In this document: positions 1-7,577 of the stretch, piece after piece
Position numbering within the stretch: position 1 is the first letter of the stretch
How the letters are laid out: each line of letters opens with the position of its first letter
NCBI GenBank assembly: GCA_905211645.1
Contig: CAJMBK010000001.1
Location: 173,094 to 237,093 of the forward strand
From: an uncultured Caryophanales bacterium
Lineage (GTDB): Bacteria > Bacillota_I > Bacilli_A > RFN20 > CAG-288
Length of the DNA: 64,000 nt
Direction of reading: 5' to 3'
Made by a program: the position numbers and the translations under genes
Notes under the pieces: model-generated
What the model saw: only the letters and a program-made list of their open reading frames with translations
Told to the model about the DNA's origin: nothing
Database searches by the model: none

Positions 1-846
1 TGGTAGTTTTTCTATAACAATATTCTTTGCATTGTTTATACAGTTAAGCATCTTATTAATAAAATTAATTGTGTATTGACTCATTTCATTTACTGCTTTT
101 AGCATGTAAATAATATATTTTTTATAATTGCTTAAGTCTTTTTGCATCATATTTAAAAGATCATAATATTCCTTTTTATGTGCATTAATATATTTACTTA
201 GATATAAGATTGGTATGTTTATTTTATGTTCCAAAACTAAATACAAAATGTTTAATATTCTACCTACTCTTCCATTACCATCATGAAATGGATGGATTGA
301 TTCAAATTGAAAATGAATCAATCCCATTTTAATTAAAGGATCAGCATTTTCTAATTCAGGATAATTAATATATTTTTCTAAATTGGATAAATATTCCCTT
401 ATTTTTGATTCATTTTGTGGTGGAGTATGTAATATCTCATTAGTTTTTGTATTTAATATAACTGTGCCAGGAATTTTTCTAATGTCTCCAACACTAGGTT
501 CAATTATTCTATGTATTTCAACTAACATATTTGTTGAGATGAATCCATTATCATTTAATAGTTTAAATCCATGTAAAATAGCTTGCCTATAATTAACTAC
601 TTCTTTTGATGAGGCATCTTTTGTTTTTAAAGTTATTTCTTTAAAAATACGGTCGTAAGTCGTAACTATATTTTCAATCTCACTAGATTCTTTAGCTTCA
701 CCTAAAATGACAGCATTTAAAATAATATTTGGGTTTGGCAAAGCTTTTACTAATCCATTAAGCTCACCAATTTTATTATTAGCATTAGATAAAGCTTTTA
801 AGATATCGATATCATCTAGATTTAAATCAAATGGTAATTTGTGCAT
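1..846 (-). CDS. Fic-domain protein (AMPylator-type), 3' end cut by window edge
   Basis: Reading the minus strand from ATG at 846 gives an open frame of 282 codons that leaves the window without a stop. It carries the Fic signature HPFHDGNGR at residues 185-193 and, near the N terminus, an (S/T)xxxE(G/N) inhibitory motif (S54...E58-N59), so it looks like a class II Fic protein with a built-in N-terminal inhibitory helix. Fic enzymes transfer AMP (or another phosphoryl-containing group) from a nucleotide to protein hydroxyls; the target here is unknown. The start is supported by GAGG seven bases upstream and a good promoter. A winged-helix C terminus is common in this group but would lie outside the window. 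Family call is firm; target and substrate are unknown. Confidence 0.9.
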   Translation of the reverse strand, partial: MHKLPFDLNLDDIDILKALSNANNKIGELNGLVKALPNPNIILNAVILGEAKESSEIENIVTTYDRIFKEITLKTKDASSKEVVNYRQAILHGFKLLNDNGFISTNMLVEIHRIIEPSVGDIRKIPGTVILNTKTNEILHTPPQNESKIREYLSNLEKYINYPELENADPLIKMGLIHFQFESIHPFHDGNGRVGRILNILYLVLEHKINIPILYLSKYINAHKKEYYDLLNMMQKDLSNYKKYIIYMLKAVNEMSQYTINFINKMLNCINNAKNIVIEKLP

Positions 847-907
847 ATTATAGCCTCGTGCTTAAATTTTATCATTTTTTGTGCACATTATCAATTCGTG
901 CTTAAAT
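838..907 (-). promoter_or_regulatory. fic promoter inside a duplicated 30-bp element
   Basis: On the minus strand TTGATA (889-894) and TAAAAT (866-871) are separated by 17 bp, a near-ideal promoter for the fic gene, with GAGG as ribosome site. Two direct repeats about 30 bp long, 25 identical, lie at 838-867 and 878-907 (period 40). The upstream copy overlaps the -35 box and the downstream copy covers the ribosome site and start codon. This arrangement is what an operator pair would look like; the regulator is not known. Confidence 0.55.
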
Positions 908-1013
908 AAGATAAAAAATAAGTAGTTTCAAGAATTAGTATTGATAATATAGTAAAAAATAAATGTATTAAAATTAAAAACTATAATCTTAATAGAGGAA
1001 AATATATAAAAAA

Positions 1014-1100
1014 TCATAATATTCTTTTTAATTTGCATTAATATGTTTGCTTAGATATAAGATTGGTATGTTTATTTTATGTTCCAAAACTATATACAAA
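1014..1100 (-). pseudogene. Decayed fragment of a second fic gene (direct repeat of 161-247)
   Basis: These 87 bases match 161-247 in the same orientation at constant offset 853, with only a few mismatches. Read on the minus strand they encode LEHKINIPILYLSKHINAN, then a stop, then KEYYDFL, against LEHKINIPILYLSKYINAH...KEYYDLL in the intact fic gene. It corresponds to the segment just after the Fic motif. No start codon and no Fic motif remain, so it is a relic of a duplicated or recombined fic copy rather than a gene. Confidence 0.8.
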
Positions 1101-1105
1101 AATTT

Positions 1106-1151
1106 AAAAAGTGTTACAATCTTAGAATTTTTTGAAATTCTAACACTTTTT
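1106..1151. repeat. Imperfect inverted repeat, terminator-like
   Basis: AAAAAGTGTT and AGAATTT pair with AAATTCT and AACACTTTTT, leaving an 8-base bulge on one side. With A-tracts on the left and T-tracts on the right it could end transcription in either direction. It sits right at the end of the fic fragment. Confidence 0.5.
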
Positions 1152-1244
1152 ATTATTTATTATGTTTAGTTATTATTTATAAAAGTTTTCGCACAGTAAA
1201 TTTCATCATAATAAGAATATTTAAATAATAATCACCATTTTGCT

Positions 1245-1280
1245 ATAAAAAAAGATTGATACCTAATTGTGTCAATCTTT
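1245..1280 (-). terminator. Rho-independent terminator of the DUF4926 cluster
   Basis: On the minus strand AAAGATTGA and TCAATCTTT form a perfect 9-bp stem around an 11-12 base loop, followed by a T-run. It lies downstream of the three DUF4926 reading frames and closes that unit. Confidence 0.7.
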
Positions 1281-1367
1281 GGTTACTCTAATGCCTACAT
1301 ACTTCGCTTTTGATACATTTCACACACTTACAATGGCAAGCAACGGCGCAAATTTAATGTAGCCAAA

Positions 1368-1511
1368 TTATGGATTATTATGTTTAATAAGTTCTATCTC
1401 ATTTAACTTATATGAAAGTACATTAATTGGATAATGTTTTGGCTCGACTAAACCACTACTAAAAAAATACATACCCTGTGTGACGATTGGATAGTCTTCG
1501 TTCTGAAACAT
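1368..1511 (-). pseudogene. Degenerate third DUF4926 copy
   Basis: A 47-codon minus-strand frame from ATG 1511 to TAA. Its C-terminal half, HYPINVLSYKLNEIELIKHN, parallels the C terminus of the neighbouring intact copy (NYPVDVVTYKFDELEVIERT), but the conserved N-terminal part (LVNK...KGS.G.VV) is missing and an in-frame stop lies eight codons upstream of the ATG. It has no convincing ribosome site. Best explained as a truncated paralogue left from a tandem array; a short expressed protein cannot be excluded. Confidence 0.6.
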
Positions 1512-1557
1512 TATTTTACAAAAACGTACTCTCTAAAATTTTAGTAGTCGATAAACT

Positions 1558-1758
1558 TCATTCATTTGTTCGTTCGATAACTTCTAATTCATCAAATTTA
1601 TAGGTAACAACATCAACTGGATAATTCGTTTCATCCCAAATTTCAACTTCGCAAACAGGAAAACCTGTATAAATCGAAACTACAACGCCTTCGCTTCCTT
1701 TCGCAAATCCTTCTTTATTTACTAATGTTCTTACAATGTCTCTTTCTTGAATCTTCAT
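1558..1758 (-). CDS. DUF4926 family small protein
   Basis: A 66-residue protein. The pattern of an N-terminal D-x-V, then LVNKEGFAKGSEGVVVSIY, a beta-rich centre with E-V-E-I, and a final DELEVI matches the small all-beta DUF4926 family. The biochemical role of that family is unknown; members often sit in clusters with toxin- or immunity-type genes, so an immunity role is only a guess. It is a paralogue of the gene just upstream (1847-2047) in the same orientation. Ribosome site is weak. It ends in TGA. Confidence 0.7.
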   Translation of the reverse strand: MKIQERDIVRTLVNKEGFAKGSEGVVVSIYTGFPVCEVEIWDETNYPVDVVTYKFDELEVIERTNE

Positions 1759-1846
1759 CTTATTAATTTTTCTTATTAGTATAGTTAAATATCAATATAG
1801 GTGTATTTATACTTAGTGCTTTCTTCATTTATCTCCACTTTTGCGA

Positions 1847-2047
1847 TTAATCTTTGACATCATACTTTTGAATTTCATTTTCATCGTAGTCATAAACACC
1901 TATAGTATTATAGTTTTTATCAAATAATTCACATGTATAAGCATTAAAGTCAGTATAAACGTGAACAATACAACCAATTGTTCCTTTTGGTATATTGTTT
2001 TTATTAACTAATGTGATTACTGAATCAAATTCTTTTAGTTTTTCCAT
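1847..2047 (-). CDS. DUF4926 family small protein
   Basis: A 66-residue acidic protein, paralogue of the next gene: FDSVITLVNKNNIPKGTIG aligns with the same region of the 1558-1758 product, followed by a Y-rich beta segment and an acidic tail. AGGAG lies nine bases before the start. It is the first gene of a three-copy minus-strand run, the last of which is degenerate. The function of DUF4926 proteins is not established. Confidence 0.7.
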   Translation of the reverse strand: MEKLKEFDSVITLVNKNNIPKGTIGCIVHVYTDFNAYTCELFDKNYNTIGVYDYDENEIQKYDVKD

Positions 2048-2156
2048 TTTTTATAATCTCCTATTTTAAATAATTCGTTATTATTCTTGGAATTGTTTTG
2101 TCTTTATCTTTTTGATAAACAACGACAACTTTTAAAAATGTCCTATTTCTCTCTAA

Positions 2157-2212
2157 AACAAAAAATGTTTGTACACCCATAGAATAAGTTCTAAGAATGT
2201 ATCAAACATGTT
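2157..2212 (-). terminator. Terminator after tRNA-Ser
   Basis: On the minus strand ATGTTTG-A-TACA pairs with TGTA-CAAACAT (plus-strand limits 2165-2209) and is followed by a T-rich run. It lies just downstream of the tRNA-Ser gene and upstream of the DUF4926 genes. Confidence 0.6.
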
Positions 2213-2221
2213 GTTCTCATA

Positions 2222-2312
2222 TGGCGGAGTAAGAGAGGTTCGAACTCTCGCACACCTTACGGTGTCTACGTACTTAGCAGGCACGCCTCTTCACCAACTT
2301 GAGTATTACTCC
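2222..2312 (-). tRNA. tRNA-Ser (anticodon GCU)
   Basis: A 91-nt class II tRNA. The acceptor stem GGAGTAA pairs with TTACTCC and the 3' end has an encoded CCA. The anticodon loop CTGCTAA gives GCU (reads AGC/AGU). There is a long variable arm (ACACCGTAAGGTGT) and the T-arm GTTCGAACC. The long variable arm and GCU anticodon fix the identity as serine. Confidence 0.97.
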
Positions 2313-2459
2313 AAAATTTGCTTTTTTATTATCTAAAATATCGGTTTTTAAGTCAATGAATAATATTTGGCAGTTAGTGTAAATGTGTCATGTTTCTAAT
2401 ATTATCTAAGAAAGAAATTGATACTAAAAATATTAAAATAAAAGAAGAGAGGTTTAATC

Positions 2460-3479
2460 ATGATCTACCCAAGATTTCTTAAAAAAGGTGATAAAGTTGC
2501 AGTAACTGCACCAAGTGCTGGTATCGTTGATCCAATTAAAATCAACACTTTTAAAAATGCTAAAAAAGAACTTAAGAATCGTTATGATTTAGATGTTTTC
2601 TTCTCTGAAAACGTCTTTAGAGATGATGGAACTGGCCGTTCATCATCCGGGTTTGAAAGAGGCTATCAATTCAATGAATTAGTTAGCTTAAAATTCCCTT
2701 GGATTATTGGAGCGACCGGTGGTGACTTTTTAGTTGAAATGTTAGATTATGTAGATTATGCAAATTTTGCAGAAAATCCATGCTGGGTTCAAGGTTATTC
2801 CGATTTAACTTCACTTCTTTATTCAATTACGACAATCTGCGATGTTGCAACAATTTATGGAACTAATTTTTCAATCTTTGGAATGGAAGAATATGGTCAA
2901 CCTCATTTTGATAATATCAAACTTCTTTTTGGTGAAACAAAAGAATTTCACAACTACGAAAAATATGAGGATGGTTTCCAAGAGAAAGTAACCGGTCTTG
3001 AATACTTCAATATGACTGAGAAAACAGTATGGAAAAATGCACATAACGAAAATAAAGTCACTTTCTCAGGAAGACTTTTAGGTGGTTGCACAGAAATTAT
3101 TTTTGCTTTAATTGGTACTCCATATGAAAGAACAAAAGAATTCTGCGAGAAGTATAAAAATGATGGAATCATCTTCTACTTTGAAACCTTTGCTTCAAAC
3201 GATAACGATATGTACCTCCATCTCTGGCAGATGAAGAAAGCAGGATTTTTCAAATACTGCAAAGGTATCATGTTTGGTCGTCCACTCTTTTATAATTCAA
3301 TGAGAAATGAATCCTATCAGGATGTTTGTTTATCGGCACTTGATTCACTTAACATCCCAATTATCTTCGATGTGGATATCGGACACAAAGCACCACAACT
3401 TCCAATCGTAAATGGTGCTTATGCCACCGTACATTCTGAGGATGGAAACGGTTATATTAAATACGAGTTTTTAAAGTAA
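2460..3479 (+). CDS. S66-family LD-carboxypeptidase / MccF-like peptidase
   Basis: A 339-residue cytosolic serine peptidase of the S66 family, which trims the terminal D-Ala from murein tetrapeptides during peptidoglycan recycling (LdcA branch) or cleaves microcin C-type acyl-adenylates (MccF branch). The N terminus LKKGDKVAVTAPS is typical. The nucleophile is Ser114 in GYSD, the catalytic Glu is in the FETF segment near residue 237, and the His is in DIGHKAPQLP near the C terminus. Length is normal. It is a single gene with GAGAGG ahead of the ATG. The LdcA and MccF branches cannot be told apart by eye. Confidence 0.88.
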   Translation: MIYPRFLKKGDKVAVTAPSAGIVDPIKINTFKNAKKELKNRYDLDVFFSENVFRDDGTGRSSSGFERGYQFNELVSLKFPWIIGATGGDFLVEMLDYVDYANFAENPCWVQGYSDLTSLLYSITTICDVATIYGTNFSIFGMEEYGQPHFDNIKLLFGETKEFHNYEKYEDGFQEKVTGLEYFNMTEKTVWKNAHNENKVTFSGRLLGGCTEIIFALIGTPYERTKEFCEKYKNDGIIFYFETFASNDNDMYLHLWQMKKAGFFKYCKGIMFGRPLFYNSMRNESYQDVCLSALDSLNIPIIFDVDIGHKAPQLPIVNGAYATVHSEDGNGYIKYEFLK

Positions 3480-3543
3480 TTTAATATATAATATAGAAAG
3501 TATAGCGATTTCATGAAATTGTTATCTGCAAAGGAGCTCCATT

Positions 3544-3849
3544 ATGGTTATTAATGATTTAGTTGATGTTGTTGCCTCAAAGGCAAGATTAACCAAGAAA
3601 GATGCAACTGCTGCTATTAATGCGATCTTTGCTAGTATCGCTGAAGGTCTTGCTAGTGGTGAGGAAGTTAAAATTTCCGGCTTTGGTCAATTTGTTGTCA
3701 AAGAAACAAAAGCAAGAGTTGGTATCAATCCAACAACCAAGGAAAGAATTAACATTCCTGAGTCAAAGAAAGTCACCTTCAAGCCAAGCAGAACATTGAA
3801 GACCCTTGTTAGAGATACTGAAGTAGATGATTCAGATATCGATGAGTAA
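3544..3849 (+). CDS. HU-family DNA-binding protein
   Basis: A 101-residue histone-like protein that bends and compacts DNA as a dimer. The alpha-helical dimerisation half is followed by the GFGQF turn and the DNA-gripping beta-arm with INPTTKER and the KVTFKPSRTLK core. The usual GRNP of the arm reads GINP here, and there is a short acidic tail (DDSDIDE) beyond the normal ~90-residue end. AAAGGAG precedes the ATG and a TATAAT-like box lies about 50 bases upstream. Followed by a strong terminator, so expressed alone. Confidence 0.95.
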   Translation: MVINDLVDVVASKARLTKKDATAAINAIFASIAEGLASGEEVKISGFGQFVVKETKARVGINPTTKERINIPESKKVTFKPSRTLKTLVRDTEVDDSDIDE

Positions 3850-3897
3850 TATTTAGACGAAAAATAAAAGTAAGTTAAAGTTTTATTTTGATTAATG

Positions 3898-3929
3898 AGT
3901 GGATATACTAAAATATATCCACTTTTTTT
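3898..3929 (+). terminator. Terminator after HU gene
   Basis: AGTGGATATA and TATATCCACT form a perfect 10-bp stem with a 6-base loop, followed by seven Ts. It ends directly before the ribosome site of dnaD and shows that the in-frame ATG at 3895 cannot be the dnaD start. Confidence 0.9.
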
Positions 3930-3939
3930 GGAGGTGATT

Positions 3940-4572
3940 ATGGAATTTTATTCTACTGATATCAAATGGCGTTCTCTTTTAATTAGACTTTATAAAAAGT
4001 ACGGATTAAATGACTTAGATTTAGCCGTTATTTTTGTCATTGATGAACTTATCACCATGGATAGATTCGCAATTATCACTCCTGAAAATATCTCTGAATA
4101 TATGACTTCATCTGAAGATGATATTGATAGTTCCATCTCTAGATTGATTGAAAAAGGTTATTTAGAAACAAAAACTGATAACAATTTTGAACTTAAATAC
4201 TCACTTAAACCTTTATTTAAAAAGATTCTTGATGATTTGAAAAAAGATATCATCATCGAAGATAAAATTGAACTTTCCGAAGCAATTAACTCCGAAGTTA
4301 ATGTCTACACAGGTTTGGAACAAATTTTAGGTCGCTCGTTAGCTCCAGTTGATAAAAGAAAAATTGATACTTTACTTTCTTCTGGAATTTCCAAGGAAGA
4401 TATTTTGTCCACCGCAGAATTTTTAAGTGATAATAATGATTTAACTATTTCCCGATTAAAGACAGTTTTAACTAAGCAGAAGAAAGAGAAAAAGACCGCA
4501 AAACAAGTTCTTAAGGATGAGGATAAAGAAGCTGAAGATTTACTTATCAACTTCAATTATTTAGATGAATAA
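3940..4572 (+). CDS. dnaD: DnaD-like replication initiation/primosome protein
   Basis: A 210-residue protein. The N-terminal winged-helix half contains IFVIDELITMDRF and a wHTH; the C-terminal DnaD (DnaB_2) domain contains LGRSLAPVDKRKIDTLLSSG and ends in a basic/acidic tail. DnaD acts with DnaB and DnaI to load the replicative helicase in Bacilli. Start ATG 3940 was chosen because GGAGGTG sits just before it; an upstream in-frame ATG lies before the terminator hairpin. It overlaps nth by 8 bp, the same dnaD-nth pairing seen in Bacillus, which supports the call. Confidence 0.88.
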   Translation: MEFYSTDIKWRSLLIRLYKKYGLNDLDLAVIFVIDELITMDRFAIITPENISEYMTSSEDDIDSSISRLIEKGYLETKTDNNFELKYSLKPLFKKILDDLKKDIIIEDKIELSEAINSEVNVYTGLEQILGRSLAPVDKRKIDTLLSSGISKEDILSTAEFLSDNNDLTISRLKTVLTKQKKEKKTAKQVLKDEDKEAEDLLINFNYLDE

Positions 4573-5233
4573 AAAAGAAAAATTTGATATTCTTGTTGCT
4601 TTTATTAAAGATAGATACGGCAAGCAAGAAACATTTTTGCATTACAACAAAGACTATGAGCTTTTGATTGCAATCATTCTTTCCGCTCAAGCAAAAGATG
4701 ATGTAGTTAATAAGGTTACAAAGATACTTTTTGAAAAATACAACTCTTTAGAAGAATTAAAAAATGCTTCTTATGATGACGTATTTGAGATTATGAAATA
4801 CGTTGGATTAGGTAAGAATAAAACTAACTTTGTTATTAAAACAGCACAAATTTTAGTCGATAAGTATCATGGAGTAATTCCTCTTGATCGAAAAGAGTTG
4901 ATGACCTTACCTGGAGTTGGCTCCAAAGTTGCTGGAGTTTTCTTGGGTGAAATTTACAATTATCCATATTTACCAGTTGATACTCATATTCAAAGAATTG
5001 CTAAAAGATTGGAGTTTGTCAAAAAAGATGACACTCCAGATGAGATTGAAAAGAAATTATTAAAATTGCTCGACAAAAATGAAAATAGCATGGACATCCA
5101 TAGGAATTTGATTTCTTTTGGTCGTGAAATATGCCTAAGTGGACGTTCAAGAAACTGCTATATGTGTCCACTAGAAAAGATTTGTAAGAATAAACAGTTA
5201 TCAACTTCTAAGAAATCAAACGTTAAAAGCTGA
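4565..5233 (+). CDS. nth: Endonuclease III (base-excision DNA glycosylase/AP lyase)
   Basis: A 222-residue Nth enzyme that removes oxidised pyrimidines and nicks at the abasic site. The helix-hairpin-helix is LPGVGSKVAG with catalytic Lys121, and the catalytic Asp139 is in VDTHI. The C-terminal 4Fe-4S loop has four cysteines in the segment CLSGRSRNCYMCPLEKIC; the first spacing is seven residues rather than the usual six. It is translationally coupled to dnaD. Its 3' end overlaps the 3' end of recU on the other strand by 18 bp, and there is no room for a terminator. Stop is TGA. Confidence 0.95.
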   Translation: MNKKEKFDILVAFIKDRYGKQETFLHYNKDYELLIAIILSAQAKDDVVNKVTKILFEKYNSLEELKNASYDDVFEIMKYVGLGKNKTNFVIKTAQILVDKYHGVIPLDRKELMTLPGVGSKVAGVFLGEIYNYPYLPVDTHIQRIAKRLEFVKKDDTPDEIEKKLLKLLDKNENSMDIHRNLISFGREICLSGRSRNCYMCPLEKICKNKQLSTSKKSNVKS

Positions 5234-5776
5234 ATCAACTGCAGAGAGAAAATCTACTCTTGGGTTGATTTTTTGTTTGACTTCAACTGCGTATCTATCC
5301 AAGAATTCAATGGTGAATCTTGTAGTTTTTTCTTCAACAGCAATCTTTAAAACATCACTTGGAATCAAATAAATTTTCTCTTGATATGACATCTCTAAAA
5401 GGATGAAACTGAGTCCACCTAACTCAGCTACTTTTAGGAGATGATTAATTTGATGTTCTTTAATTTGGTTGACTAAAAAGTACTCATTGAGAGTTCTTTT
5501 ACATTCAAAATCTATGTATTTTCCCTTGTAAACTCCAACGAAATCTGTTGTGGATTTCTCAACAAAAGAGCCAACAAAGTGTTTTTCATTAACTTTTTTG
5601 ATGATTTTTGTTGGAGTAGGACGTTTATAAATTAATGCTTTATCAATTTCTTTGTAATAGTTACAGCTTTGAATTACTTCCTCTTCAAAGTCCAATCCGA
5701 TATTGGAACTATCGAGATGGGCTTGCTTTGAAAAGGTGTTATCAGCTCTTCCGTCAGGATATTTTATTTTTTGCAT
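5216..5776 (-). CDS. recU: RecU-type Holliday junction resolvase
   Basis: A 186-residue member of the RecU family, which cleaves four-way junctions during recombination and chromosome segregation in Firmicutes. Visible landmarks are the N-terminal YPDGRA, FEEEV near residue 30, KRPTPTKI, the nuclease core STTDFVGVYKGKYIDFECK (catalytic Asp/Glu/Lys) and the basic/hydrophobic EHQINHL. It overlaps the end of pyrG by 13 bp and so is co-transcribed with it. In Bacillus recU is also close to dnaD-nth, although there it is paired with ponA, which is absent here. Confidence 0.93.
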   Translation of the reverse strand: MQKIKYPDGRADNTFSKQAHLDSSNIGLDFEEEVIQSCNYYKEIDKALIYKRPTPTKIIKKVNEKHFVGSFVEKSTTDFVGVYKGKYIDFECKRTLNEYFLVNQIKEHQINHLLKVAELGGLSFILLEMSYQEKIYLIPSDVLKIAVEEKTTRFTIEFLDRYAVEVKQKINPRVDFLSAVDSAFNV

Positions 5777-7380
5777 CTATTTTGGTAGTTTAAGCAAGCC
5801 TCAACAAATCCCTTGAAAAGAGGATGTGGTTGTAAAATTCTAGATTTAAGTTCTGGGTGAGCTTGAGTAGCGATGTAGAATGTGCAATTTGTATTTTCAA
5901 TAAATTCAACTAAACCTGTAGGGGTGTTGGTACCGACAATCTTAAGACCATTTTCTTCAAGTTCAGTGATATATTTTGGGTTGACTTCATATCTATGTCT
6001 ATGACGTTCGGAAATGTATTTTTGGTTGTAAAGTGAGTAACAAATAGAACTTGATCTTAATTTACAGTCATAAGCACCAAGTCTTAAAGTACCACCGATA
6101 TTTCCATTTTCATCCTGATTACCTAATAAACAGATAACTGGATTTGCAGTTTTCTTGTTGAATTCGGTACTATTTGCATCTTTATAATTCAAAACATCAC
6201 GAGCAAATTCGATGACGGAAACTTGTAAACCTAAGCAGAGACCTAAGAAAGGAATGTTGTGTTCTCTTGCGTATTTACAAGCAAGAATCATACCTTCAAT
6301 ACCTCTTTCACCGAAACCTCCAGGAACTAATATACCATCAACATTGGCTAATTTCTTTTCGATGTTATTCTCATTTAAGTTTGTGGATTCGACCCAAACA
6401 AGATCGGTTTTAACCTTTTTATCGATACCGCCGTGGTGTAAAGCTTCAACAACAGAAAGGTAGGCATCATGAAGTTTTGTATACTTACCAACAATAGCAA
6501 TTTTAACTTTATGTTCAGGGTTTTTAAGCGCAAAAACTGCTTTATTTAAAGGCTCTAAATGAGCATCAGATTTTGCAACATTCATATCATCAAGGATTGT
6601 TTCATCAATTTTTAATGCGTGGAATTGAAGTGGAACTTCATAGATTGATTCCATGTTTAAATTCTCGAAAACATGGTTTTGTCTGACGTTGCAGAAAAGG
6701 GAAATTTTAGCTCTAATTTCATCATCGATTGGGTAATCACTTCTTAAGATGATGATATCTGCTTGCAAACCTCTTTCTTGAAGCATCTTAACTGATTGTT
6801 GAACTGGTTTTGTTTTAAGTTCTTTACTTGCTTCAAGGAATGGGATTAAAGCAACGTGAATTAAAATTGTGTCATTTTTAGGAAGTTGATTTCTAAATTG
6901 TCTGACTGCTTCGATGTAAGGTTCGGATTCCATATCACCGACGGTACCACCGATTTCAATTAAACAAAATGTGACGTTCTCGCTAGGAGTTTCTTCTTTG
7001 TAAAAGTGTGAGATTATCTGGTTTGTAATATGTGGAATAACTTGAACAGTATTTCCATGATAGTCGCCTTTGCGTTCTTTTTGCATGACTTCATAGTAGA
7101 TTCTGCCTGTTGTGATGTTTGAATTTTGATTCAAAGATTCGTTGATAAATCTTTCGTAATGACCTAAGTCTAAGTCAGTTTCAGCACCATCGTCGGTAAC
7201 GAAACATTCACCATGTTGAATTGGATTCATGGTGCCAGCGTCAAAGTTAATATAAGGGTCAAACTTTTGCATTGTGACTTTGTAGCCACGGCTCTTTAAA
7301 AGCAAACCTAAAGATGCGGAGGTGATTCCTTTACCTAAGCCGGAAACAACACCACCAGTAATAAATATATATTTAACCAT
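5764..7380 (-). CDS. pyrG: CTP synthase
   Basis: A 538-residue full-length CTP synthase that makes CTP from UTP, ATP and glutamine. The N-terminal synthetase domain begins KYIFITGGVVSGLGKG (P-loop) and includes QHGECFVTDDGAETDLDLGHYERF. The C-terminal class I glutaminase has the catalytic Cys in FLGLCLGLQ and the His-Glu pair in HPEL. GTGAGG precedes the ATG. It leads a minus-strand unit with recU and is divergent from pcrA across about 197 bp. Confidence 0.98.
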   Translation of the reverse strand: MVKYIFITGGVVSGLGKGITSASLGLLLKSRGYKVTMQKFDPYINFDAGTMNPIQHGECFVTDDGAETDLDLGHYERFINESLNQNSNITTGRIYYEVMQKERKGDYHGNTVQVIPHITNQIISHFYKEETPSENVTFCLIEIGGTVGDMESEPYIEAVRQFRNQLPKNDTILIHVALIPFLEASKELKTKPVQQSVKMLQERGLQADIIILRSDYPIDDEIRAKISLFCNVRQNHVFENLNMESIYEVPLQFHALKIDETILDDMNVAKSDAHLEPLNKAVFALKNPEHKVKIAIVGKYTKLHDAYLSVVEALHHGGIDKKVKTDLVWVESTNLNENNIEKKLANVDGILVPGGFGERGIEGMILACKYAREHNIPFLGLCLGLQVSVIEFARDVLNYKDANSTEFNKKTANPVICLLGNQDENGNIGGTLRLGAYDCKLRSSSICYSLYNQKYISERHRHRYEVNPKYITELEENGLKIVGTNTPTGLVEFIENTNCTFYIATQAHPELKSRILQPHPLFKGFVEACLNYQNRCKK

Positions 7381-7447
7381 ATTAAAACCTCACTCTGGAT
7401 ATATATTTTAAACCGAAAAATACCGAAAATAAATATATTTTTAGCAT

Positions 7448-7485
7448 TTGAACACAAATTGAACACTATTTGAATATTATTTGAA
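7448..7485. repeat. Four TTGAA repeats in exact 11-bp phase
   Basis: TTGAA occurs at 7448, 7459, 7470 and 7481, each exactly 11 bp after the last, within the divergent pyrG/pcrA control region. One helical turn spacing places all copies on the same face of the DNA. This may be a protein-binding array or may shape local bending; no matching regulator is known to me. Confidence 0.5.
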
Positions 7486-7545
7486 AATCTGATAAAACTC
7501 ATTATTTTTACCACCATATAATAAAGATTTAAAGTCTATAAATGG

Positions 7546-7551
7546 TATAAT
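7546..7551 (+). promoter_or_regulatory. -10 box of the pcrA-ligA operon
   Basis: TATAAT at 7546-7551 predicts a transcript starting near 7558. That leaves about 20 bases before the ATG at 7578, just enough for the GAGGA ribosome site, and argues against use of the in-frame GTG at 7560. No clear -35 box. Confidence 0.6.
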
Positions 7552-7577
7552 TTATAAGCGTGTTTGAGGAAAAGATT

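Larger units (their letters stand above)
847..1367. other. 521-bp gene-poor stretch between fic and the DUF4926 cluster
   Basis: This stretch has no intact gene. From left to right it holds the fic promoter and its repeats (to about 907), AT-rich sequence, a decayed fic fragment (1014-1100), an imperfect inverted repeat (1106-1151), and a minus-strand terminator (1245-1280). Nothing was recognised in 1281-1367. Confidence 0.6.

Noticed and set aside
3895..3939. Longer start for dnaD
   Set aside because: The added 15 codons would be the terminator hairpin itself; GGAGGTG before 3940 fixes the start. Similar extended starts were dropped for gatA, tgt, queA, GH1 and others.
5216..5233. Mycoplasma-type code (TGA as Trp)
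   Set aside because: nth, recU and a DUF4926 gene end naturally in TGA, and tryptophan codons are TGG throughout.
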